Source of the DNA: Prauserella marina
GTDB taxonomy: Bacteria; Actinomycetota; Actinomycetes; Mycobacteriales; Pseudonocardiaceae
Direction: 5' to 3'
Assembly: GCF_002240355.1 (NCBI RefSeq)
Contig: NZ_CP016353.1
Span: 4,565,001-4,629,000 of the forward strand
Length of the DNA: 64,000 nt
Part shown: positions 57,459 through 64,000 of the stretch, one piece after another
How the letters are laid out: the number at the start of each line of letters is the position of its first letter
Position numbering within the stretch: position 1 is the stretch's first letter
Made by a program: the position numbers and the translations under genes
The notes under the pieces: generated by a model
Database searches by the model: none
Told to the model about the DNA's origin: nothing
Seen by the model: only the letters and a program-made list of their open reading frames with translations

Positions 57459-58417
57459 GCAAGTCGGACAAGACCGCCGAGGAGAACGCGCACCTCGACC
57501 ACGGGGTGCACACCGACCCGGCCGCGCTCGACGAGCTGACCGACGCGGCGAGCGCCGAGACCGTCGCCGTCGGCGCTGACGGTGCCGTCGCGGGCTACCG
57601 GGCAGGGCGCACGCTGCGGCTCGGCGTCGAACTGCGGCGGCAGTTGCGCAGAAGGCGAACACAGCTCGTGCTCGCTCTCGTCGCGCTGCTGCCGTTCGTG
57701 CTCGTGGTTGCTTTCGAAATCGGCAACGCCAACCCGAACCAGCGCTCGGGCGGCTTCATCGACCTCGCCACGGCGAGCGCGCCCAACTTCGTCGTGCTCG
57801 CCATGTTCGTCTCCGGCTCTTTCTTGCTGCCGATGATCGTGGCCCTGTACTTCGGGGACACGATCGCGAGTGAGGCGTCCTGGTCGAGTTTGAAGTACCT
57901 GCTGTCGGTCCCGGTGCCCCGGCACCGGCTGCTGCGGCAGAAGGCCATCGCCTCGGCGTTGCTTTCCGCGATCACCGTCGCGGTACTGCCGTTGATGGCC
58001 TTGCTGGTGGGCGTCGTCTGGTACGGGGCGGGGCAGGCGATCAGCCCCACCGGCGACTCGATCTCGTTCGGCCGCGCCGTACTAGCCATCCTGCTCGGCT
58101 CGGTCTACATCATGATCCAGCTTTCCTGGGTCGCAGCGCTCGGTCTGCTGCTCAGCGTTCTCACCGACGCACCGCTGGGCGCGGTCGGCGGAGCGGTTCT
58201 GGTGTCGATCCTTTCGCAGATCCTCGACCAGATCACCGCGCTCGGCAGCCTGCGCGACTTCCTGCCGACGCATTTCTCGTTCGCGTGGATGGATCTGATC
58301 GCCACCGACATCGACTGGTCCGGCATGGCGAGCGGATTGTTGTCGGCCGTGCTGTACGCGGCGGTGTTCGGCCTGCTCGCCGCCCGCAGGTTCGCCACGA
58401 AGGACATCACGAGCTGA
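57455..58417 (+). CDS. ABC transporter permease (ABC-2 type)
   Basis: A 320-residue permease with a charged cytosolic N-terminal region (about 1-60) and six membrane helices, including RTQLVLALVALLPFVLVVAF, FVVLAMFVSGSFLLPMIVAL and AVFGLLAARRFATKDI. The ATGA overlap with the fusion gene and the presence of only one permease suggest it forms a homodimer with the fused ATPase. The substrate is unknown; the linked hydrolase suggests a peptide, ester or lipid. Confidence 0.9.
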
Positions 58418-58427
58418 CGCGGGAACT

Positions 58428-58473
58428 CACGAAAGCCGGTCCGCCTTCGTCATGCGGCGGACCGGCTTTCGTG
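58428..58473 (+). terminator. strong hairpin terminator after the hydrolase-ABC operon
   Basis: Arms 58428-58445 (CACGAAAGCCGGTCCGCC) and 58456-58473 pair perfectly over 18 bp around a 10-base loop. It begins 10 bases past the permease stop and ends shortly before the pentapeptide gene's ribosome site, so it separates the two units. Confidence 0.9.
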
Positions 58474-58501
58474 GTCCCTGACCGTGGAACGAGAGGGACA
58501 C

Positions 58502-59152
58502 ATGAAGAGCCCACGCGCGTTGACCGACCTGCCGTTCCACCCGATGCTCGACGAAGAGGACGGGCTCCCCGAGCCATCCTCGGACTTCGAGATCGCGCAC
58601 TTCTCCGGACGGGACTTCTCCGGCGTCGACGCTGACGGCTCCCGGTTCACCGAGTGCGCGTTCTCCGAGGTCGCTTTCGGACAGAGCAGGTGGCGGCGCG
58701 CGAGGTTCAACGACGTCTGGCTCGGCGGTTCACGACTCGTGGGTACCGATCTGGTCGAAACCCAGTGGCTTGACACCGAATTCGTCACCTGCGCGCTGGC
58801 GGGTACGGCGACGTTCGACACGGTGATGAACCGGGTCGAATTCCATGGCTGCAAACTCGTTTCGGTCAACCTGCGGGAAGCCGCGCTCACCGACGTGACG
58901 TTCCGGAACTGCGTGTTGCGCGACGTCGACTTCGTCGGCGCCGGTCTCACCAGGGTCGCGTTTCCCGGCTCGGAACTGCTCGGCGTGAACCTCGATCGCG
59001 CCGTCATGGATCGCGTCGACATCAGGGAAGCCGGTGAGATCGCCATCCAGACCGGATCGGGAAGCCTGAAAGGACTGACGATCAACAGCGCGCAACTCAC
59101 GGTACTCGCGCCTGCCTTCGCGGCCTCGCTCGAAGTGACGGTCGAGGACTGA
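58502..59152 (+). CDS. pentapeptide-repeat protein
   Basis: The 216-residue protein carries a right-handed quadrilateral beta-helix of A(D/N)LXX-like repeats across about 40-185, for example FSGRDFSGVDADGSRFTECA, LGGSRLVGTDLVETQWLDTE and LREAALTDVTFRNCVLRDVD. Start at ATG 58502 behind GAGAGGGA. Some pentapeptide proteins mimic DNA and protect gyrase (Qnr, MfpA); the repeat here resembles those but function cannot be assigned. Confidence 0.88.
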   Translation: MKSPRALTDLPFHPMLDEEDGLPEPSSDFEIAHFSGRDFSGVDADGSRFTECAFSEVAFGQSRWRRARFNDVWLGGSRLVGTDLVETQWLDTEFVTCALAGTATFDTVMNRVEFHGCKLVSVNLREAALTDVTFRNCVLRDVDFVGAGLTRVAFPGSELLGVNLDRAVMDRVDIREAGEIAIQTGSGSLKGLTINSAQLTVLAPAFAASLEVTVED

Positions 59153-59206
59153 GACGCGACGGGGAACACCTTGCCCCGCACGAACCGGCGTGAAAGCTTT
59201 GTCCTG

Positions 59207-59593
59207 ATGAGACCTTCGCATACCGGCCGCTTCGCCGACGGCGTCGGCGTGGTCACCCTCGCCATGGGAACGGCACTGACCGTAGCGCCACACCGTACGG
59301 CGAAGGCACTGAGCCTCGGCGACCATCCCCGGTTCGCCAGGACGGTCGGTCTCGTGGACCTCGCGCTGGCTTCAGGTCTGTTCCTCGGCCGGACCCGATG
59401 GCCGTGGATGGCGGGAAGGGCGGCGCTCAATCTCGTGCTCGCCAGGCACTATCACGCCGAGACGCGGCGAGCGGGCAACTCCTCGGCCGCCAGGAGAATG
59501 GCGATCGCCATGGGGGCTCTGACGCTTGTGGACGGTGCCGCCGCGGTGGCGCTTCGCTCGGTGAGCAAGACCGGCGGTGACGGAGCCCGGTAA
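59207..59593 (+). CDS. small hypothetical membrane protein
   Basis: No family recognised with certainty. About 128 residues from ATG 59207 (a TTG at 59171 would add 12). Three likely membrane segments: VGVVTLAMGTALTVA, TVGLVDLALASGLFLG and AIAMGALTLVDGAAAVAL; a short basic region surrounds ARHYHAETRRAGNSSAARRM. It follows the pentapeptide gene by 54 bases. Confidence 0.6.
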   Translation: MRPSHTGRFADGVGVVTLAMGTALTVAPHRTAKALSLGDHPRFARTVGLVDLALASGLFLGRTRWPWMAGRAALNLVLARHYHAETRRAGNSSAARRMAIAMGALTLVDGAAAVALRSVSKTGGDGAR

Positions 59594-59679
59594 TTCGGTG
59601 GCCTCGCGCCGATCCGGCTGGAATGCTGCTTTCGCGTCGGTACTGAAGGCGTACCAGAGCGGAGCAAGCTGGAGGGGCC

Positions 59680-60459
59680 ATGACCGCGGCCGCATCGACC
59701 GGACTCACGCCGGAGCAGGTCGACCGGTTCGTCGCGGACGGTTTCGTCAAGCTGGAGAACGCTTTTCCCGCCGGCACCGGCCAACGATGTCTCGACGAGT
59801 TGTGGGCGGCGACCGGATGCGACCGCGACGATCCCGCGACCTGGACCCGGCCGGTGATCAGGCTCGGCGGGTTCAGCACCCCGCCGTTCAGGGAAGCCGC
59901 GAACACACCGGCGCTGCACGCGGCGTTCGACCAGCTCGCCGGTGAAGGCACGTGGGAACCGCTCGGCGGTCTCGGCACGTTCCCCGTCCGGTTTCCCGTC
60001 GACTTCCCGCCCGGCGACGACGGCTGGCACGTCGAGGCCAGTTTCCAGGGAGAGCACGGCGAACCCAGGGTCGATCTCGCTTCCCGCGGCCGCGCCCTGC
60101 TGCTGCTGTTCCTGTTCTCCGATGTCGGTCCCGACGACGCGCCCACCAAGGTGCGGATCGGCTCGCATCTCGACGTTCCCCGCCTGCTCGAACCACACCG
60201 CACCGAAGGGATGGAGTGGATGCCGCTGTGCGCCGAGGCGATCGCCGCGTCCGAACACCGGCCGACCGCACTGGCGACGGGCAAGCTCGGCGACGTCTAC
60301 CTCTGCCATCCCTTCCTGGTGCACTCCGCGCAGCGGCACCGGGGCACGGTCCCGCGATTCATGGCTCAACCGCCGCTTGTTCCACGCCGCCCACTCGCGC
60401 TGGACGGCGCGAACCCTGTCGCGGCGGCCATCCGCGAAGGACTGCGCGGTTCCCGCTGA
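59680..60459 (+). CDS. phytanoyl-CoA dioxygenase (PhyH) family protein
   Basis: Fe(II)/2-oxoglutarate-dependent oxygenase of 259 residues. The metal-binding triad fits: His and Glu in GWHVEASFQGEHG and the distal His in CHPFLVHSAQRH, with the 2-oxoglutarate-binding Arg likely in GTVPRFMAQ. The N-terminal segment ASTGLTPEQVDRFVADGFVK is family-typical. PhyH proteins act in fatty-acid oxidation, halogenation or natural-product tailoring; the substrate is unknown. Confidence 0.85.
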   Translation: MTAAASTGLTPEQVDRFVADGFVKLENAFPAGTGQRCLDELWAATGCDRDDPATWTRPVIRLGGFSTPPFREAANTPALHAAFDQLAGEGTWEPLGGLGTFPVRFPVDFPPGDDGWHVEASFQGEHGEPRVDLASRGRALLLLFLFSDVGPDDAPTKVRIGSHLDVPRLLEPHRTEGMEWMPLCAEAIAASEHRPTALATGKLGDVYLCHPFLVHSAQRHRGTVPRFMAQPPLVPRRPLALDGANPVAAAIREGLRGSR

Positions 60460-60494
60460 CCGGGACACGCCGCGGCGGCGGTCTCCTGGCCCTC

Positions 60495-61181
60495 TCACTC
60501 CGGCACACCGAGCTGCGCGGCGAGATCGGCGAGGTCCCTCGCGTGGTGGTCGAACCGTTCGCCCGGCGCGGGCGGATCGCCGACCGGCCTCGCGACATAC
60601 GCCGTCCGCAGGCCCGCCTTCCGGGCCGCCCGCAGATCCCACGCGTAAGCCGCGATCATCAGCAGCCGTTCAGCGGCGACCCCTGCCACCTCGATCGCGA
60701 GCTCGTAGACGGCGGGATCGGGTTTGTAACTACGCACGTCCTGCGCCGACACCGCCTGATGCCAGCGCAATCCCGCTCCGGCGTCGAGCCGCAGCAGCGC
60801 GGTCCGGCTCGCGTTGGACAGTGCGACGAGCGGGAAATGCCCGGCAAGCCGTTCGAGCCCGCGAGCGACGTCGGGCCACGGCGAGGGGCGGCTCAAGGCG
60901 AGTGCGTCGATCTCGGCGGGCTCACCGGTTCCGGTCGCGCGAGCGACCCGCTCCGCAGCCTCCCTGTCCAAGACGTCGCTTGGCACGTAGGGCCGTTCCC
61001 CCGCGACGACCCGCCGTTGCTGCTCGCCAACGTGATGTTGCCATTCGCGTGACAGCCGCTCGACTTCCTCGTCGGACAGGGTCGGAGCGAACTCGCGAAT
61101 ACCGGCGCGGATACCAGCCGGCTCGTCGACGAGGGTGCCGAGTACGTCGAAAACGAGTGCGTCGATCTCGGGCAAAGACAT
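60495..61181 (-). CDS. haloacid dehalogenase type II (HAD superfamily)
   Basis: HAD hydrolase of 228 residues. Start at ATG 61181 (MSLPEIDALVFDVLGTLVDE) behind CAGGAGA. HAD motif I is ALVFDVLGTLVD: the second acidic residue of DxD is replaced by Leu, characteristic of dehalogenases. Motif II has VALSNASRTAL, motif III VSAQDVRSYKPDPAVYEL, and AAYAWDLRAARKAG matches the L-2-haloacid subgroup. Divergent from a CGNR regulator gene. Confidence 0.88.
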   Translation of the reverse strand: MSLPEIDALVFDVLGTLVDEPAGIRAGIREFAPTLSDEEVERLSREWQHHVGEQQRRVVAGERPYVPSDVLDREAAERVARATGTGEPAEIDALALSRPSPWPDVARGLERLAGHFPLVALSNASRTALLRLDAGAGLRWHQAVSAQDVRSYKPDPAVYELAIEVAGVAAERLLMIAAYAWDLRAARKAGLRTAYVARPVGDPPAPGERFDHHARDLADLAAQLGVPE

Positions 61182-61272
61182 GGAATCTCCTGTCGGGAAC
61201 GGCGGCCGCCACACTGAACCTGTAAGGGTTAAAGTAGCCGTTAGCCGAACAGTAGCGAGAGGCATGTAAGGG

Positions 61273-61884
61273 ATGCAAGTAGCTTTAGACGATTACGTGT
61301 GGGCGGCTGGACTCGCCACCGAGCTGGTCAACACGACCGCCGAGGTCTGGCGCGGTGACGACCGGCTCCCCGACCTCGGCGCTCTCGTCGCATTCGCGGT
61401 CACCTGGGACGAACAGGGCGAAACCGGTCTGCCTGAACTCGCCCGCCGTGCCCGGCGAGCGGATCTGACCGCCGTCCACGCATTGCGCGACACGGTGCGC
61501 GAGCTGATCGACCATCCCGATCGCGGCGACCTCGTCGCCGGGGCGACCGCGCTCACCTCCGCGTCAGCGGGCGTGACGCTGGTATCGGATCCGGCACACG
61601 AGCAACGCACCCGCTGGGCACTGTCACTCGGGTCACCGAACACCATTTCCGACGCGCTCGCGGCGATCTGCGGCACCGGCATCCTCGGCGTCCTGCACAC
61701 GCTCGGCGAACAGCGATTCCGGCAGTGTGGCGCGCCCACCTGCCGGGGCGCGTTCATCGACACCACCCGCCCCGGCAGGCGCCGCTATTGCATGCCCGGC
61801 CTGTGTGGCAACCGCACCAACGTGGCCAACCATCGTGCCCGCAGAGCCGCGACGAGCGACCCGCGAATCAGATCGTCGTCCTGA
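61273..61884 (+). CDS. ABATE/CGNR zinc-finger transcription factor
   Basis: A 203-residue protein: an N-terminal ABATE domain (DDYVWAAGLATELVNTTAEV) and the C-terminal CGNR zinc finger with Cys pairs in RQCGAPTCRGAFIDTTRPGR and CMPGLCGNRTNVANHRARRA. These act as DNA-binding regulators, often of stress or antibiotic genes. It is divergent from the HAD gene with 91 bases between, the best candidate for its target. Confidence 0.87.
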   Translation: MQVALDDYVWAAGLATELVNTTAEVWRGDDRLPDLGALVAFAVTWDEQGETGLPELARRARRADLTAVHALRDTVRELIDHPDRGDLVAGATALTSASAGVTLVSDPAHEQRTRWALSLGSPNTISDALAAICGTGILGVLHTLGEQRFRQCGAPTCRGAFIDTTRPGRRRYCMPGLCGNRTNVANHRARRAATSDPRIRSSS

Positions 61885-61989
61885 GCCGGGGCGGGGCGAT
61901 ACCGCCGCGGAATCGCCCTCAGCGCCGCCACGTGCCCGCCCGGCCTGCCGGACTCCCATGAGGCGGCCGCTCGGCTGACCGCGAACTCG

Positions 61990-64000
61990 CTACTTCACCC
62001 CGGCCGCGTCCATGCCCCGCAGCTCCTTCTTCAGCTCCGAGATCTCGTCCCTGAGCCGGGCGGCGAGCTCGAACTGCAAATCGCGGGCCGCTTGCATCAT
62101 CTGATCCGTCATCTGCTGAATGAGGTCGGCAAGCTCAGCCCTCGGCATCGACGTGACATCCCGATCGGCGAGGAAGCCCGAACTGCGGACCTTGTCCCCC
62201 TGCTCCGGCTTCTTCCCGCGCGAGGCGTTGCGCCCCGAACCGCCGACCGCGATCTCCCCCTCGGAGTCTTCCGCCTCGGTGTAGACCCGGTCGAGAATGT
62301 CGGCGATCTTCTTGCGCAGCGGCTGGGGATCCAGGCCGCGCTCGGTGTTGTAAGCGACCTGCTTCTCGCGCCTGCGATTGGTCTCGTCGATCGCGTACTT
62401 CATCGAGTCGGTGATCTTGTCGGCGTACATGTGCACCTGGCCGGACACGTTGCGCGCCGCCCTGCCGATGGTCTGGATCAGCGATGTCCCGCTGCGGAGG
62501 AACCCTTCCTTGTCGGCGTCGAGGATCGCCACGAGCGACACCTCGGGCAGATCCAGCCCCTCCCTGAGCAGGTTGATGCCGACCAGCACGTCGAAATCGC
62601 CCGACCTGAGCTGGCGCAGCAGCTCCACCCTGCGCAGCGTGTCGACCTCCGAGTGCAGATACCGCACCCTGATACCCAGTTCCAGCAGGTAGTCGGTGAG
62701 GTCCTCGGCCATCTTCTTGGTCAGCGTGGTGACGAGAACCCGTTCGTCCCGCTCGGCGCGGGTGCGGATCTCGTGCACCAGATCGTCGATCTGCCCCTCG
62801 GTGGGTTTGACGACCACCTCGGGATCGACCAGCCCGGTTGGCCTGATGACCTGCTCGACGAACTCGCCGCCAGCCTGCCCCATCTCGTAGGGCCCCGGCG
62901 TCGCGGAAAGGTACACCGTCTGTCCGATACGGTCGGAGAACTCCTCCCACGTCAACGGCCGGTTGTCCAGCGCGCTCGGCAGCCGGAAACCGTGTTCGAC
63001 CAGTGTCCGCTTGCGCGAGGCGTCGCCCTCGTACATGCCGCCGATCTGGGGCACTGTCTGGTGCGACTCGTCGATGACGAGCAGGAAGTCCTCCGGGAAA
63101 TAGTCGATGAGCGTCGCGGGCGCCGAGCCCTGGGCTCGCTCGTCGATGTGCCGTGAGTAGTTCTCGATACCGGAGGCAAAGCCGACCTGCCGCATCATCT
63201 CGATGTCGTAGGTGGTGCGCATGCGCAACCGCTGCGCTTCGAGCAGCTTGCCCTGCTGCTCCAGCTTCTCCAGCTGCTCCGCCAGCTCCTGCTCGATGCT
63301 GTGGATGGCGCGTTCCATCCGCTCCGGCCCCGCCACATAGTGGGTGGCGGGGAAGATCCGCACGTCGCTGACCTCGCTGACGATGTCGCCGGTCAGCGGG
63401 TGCAGGTAGTACAGCTTGTCGATCTCGTCGCCGAAGAACTCGACCCTGATCGCGAGCTCCTCGTACGCGGGAATGATCTCCACCGTGTCACCACGCACCC
63501 GGAAGGTTCCCCTGGCGAAGGAGACGTCGTTGCGCGCGTACTGCACGTCGACCAGCGCCCTGAGGAACGTGTCGCGGTCGACCTCCTCGCCGACGACCAG
63601 CTTCGCCGACCGGTCGAGGTAGGACTGCGGGGTGCCGAGCCCGTAAATGCAGGAGACGCTCGCGACCACGATCACGTCCCTGCGGGAAAGCAGGTTCATG
63701 GTGGCCGAGTGCCGCAACCGCTCGACGTCGTCGTTGATCGACGAGTCCTTCTCGATGTAGGTGTCGGTTTGCGGGACGTAGGCCTCTGGCTGGTAGTAGT
63801 CGTAGTAGCTGACGAAGTACTCGACCGCGTTGTGCGGGAACAGTTCGCGCAGCTCGTTGGCCAGCTGGGCGGCGAGGGTCTTGTTGGGCGCCATCACCAG
63901 CGTCGGCCGCTGCACTCGCTCGATCAGCCAGGCCGTTGTCGCCGACTTGCCCGTGCCGGTGGCGCCGAGCAGCACGACGTCCTTCTCCCCGGAGGTGAGC
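61990..64000 (-). CDS. uvrB: excinuclease ABC subunit UvrB (5' end beyond the window)
   Basis: Central helicase-like component of nucleotide-excision repair. The start lies beyond the right edge; about 670 residues are present. Walker [15 protein letters not shown] lies near the edge; then the beta-hairpin that pries the duplex ([20 protein letters not shown]), the DEAD-like [25 protein letters not shown], motif [11 protein letters not shown] and the C-terminal UVR motif [20 protein letters not shown] that contacts UvrC. Same strand as uvrA. Confidence 0.97.
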   Translation of the reverse strand, partial: LTSGEKDVVLLGATGTGKSATTAWLIERVQRPTLVMAPNKTLAAQLANELRELFPHNAVEYFVSYYDYYQPEAYVPQTDTYIEKDSSINDDVERLRHSATMNLLSRRDVIVVASVSCIYGLGTPQSYLDRSAKLVVGEEVDRDTFLRALVDVQYARNDVSFARGTFRVRGDTVEIIPAYEELAIRVEFFGDEIDKLYYLHPLTGDIVSEVSDVRIFPATHYVAGPERMERAIHSIEQELAEQLEKLEQQGKLLEAQRLRMRTTYDIEMMRQVGFASGIENYSRHIDERAQGSAPATLIDYFPEDFLLVIDESHQTVPQIGGMYEGDASRKRTLVEHGFRLPSALDNRPLTWEEFSDRIGQTVYLSATPGPYEMGQAGGEFVEQVIRPTGLVDPEVVVKPTEGQIDDLVHEIRTRAERDERVLVTTLTKKMAEDLTDYLLELGIRVRYLHSEVDTLRRVELLRQLRSGDFDVLVGINLLREGLDLPEVSLVAILDADKEGFLRSGTSLIQTIGRAARNVSGQVHMYADKITDSMKYAIDETNRRREKQVAYNTERGLDPQPLRKKIADILDRVYTEAEDSEGEIAVGGSGRNASRGKKPEQGDKVRSSGFLADRDVTSMPRAELADLIQQMTDQMMQAARDLQFELAARLRDEISELKKELRGMDAAGVK

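Overview
The window is high-GC actinomycete chromosome. Gene order (infC-rpmI-rplT-trmH-pheS-pheT, then argCJBDFRGH, an alkyladenine glycosylase and tyrS, with uvrA and uvrB on the same replicon stretch), frequent GTG starts, a two-domain geosmin synthase, a PucR regulator and abundant SRPBCC proteins fit a filamentous member of the Pseudonocardiaceae (Amycolatopsis/Prauserella-like). The family assignment is inference; no 16S or marker search was possible. No tRNA, rRNA, CRISPR array, insertion sequence or prophage was seen.

Region 1 (1-17300) is conserved core, nearly all on the minus strand. Transcribed right to left it runs: infC, rpmI, rplT, a SpoU-type methyltransferase, pheS, pheT; then the complete arginine pathway argC-J-B-D-F-R-G-H with translationally coupled joints; then a 3-methyladenine glycosylase and tyrS (cut by the window edge). 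The argC promoter looks leaderless, with a -10 box overlapped by an ARG-box-like palindrome. infC appears to start at an ATC codon behind a perfect Shine-Dalgarno sequence, and its leader folds into two strong hairpins.

Region 2 (17300-29994) is metabolic and sensory. A RidA imine deaminase is divergent from a D-serine-deaminase-like PLP enzyme. An antibiotic kinase follows. A CitA/DcuS-CitB/DcuR two-component pair is divergent from a DctA-type carrier. Two in-phase tandem-repeat patches (42 bp and 21 bp) flank a small SRPBCC gene before uvrA; an acyltransferase and a metallo-beta-lactamase-fold hydrolase follow.

Region 3 (30028-33094) is a small decaying defence island: a DUF4365 nuclease-like protein, a Phd/VapC toxin-antitoxin pair with an operator and a likely leaderless promoter, and an Mrr restriction gene ruined by a 1-base frameshift and a large internal deletion. 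A secreted phytase-like esterase and RNase HI follow.

Region 4 (34991-46979) is specialised metabolism: geosmin synthase; an ArsR-AHSA1-AHSA1 operon; and a PucR-centred divergent locus in which a regulator and an unusual 472-residue nitroreductase-like protein face an operon of acyl-CoA ligase, SCP-x-type thiolase, nitroreductase and a small SAM-like protein. This locus is the best candidate for an undescribed pathway.

Region 5 (46986-64000) holds a FetB-like permease, a phosphatase, a NUDIX enzyme, an AraC regulator, a RES-domain toxin with an atypical antitoxin, an S9 peptidase, TerC under a yybP-ykoY-type manganese riboswitch, a hydrolase/ABC-ATPase fusion with its permease, a pentapeptide-repeat protein, a PhyH dioxygenase, a HAD enzyme divergent from a CGNR regulator, and uvrB (5' end beyond the window).
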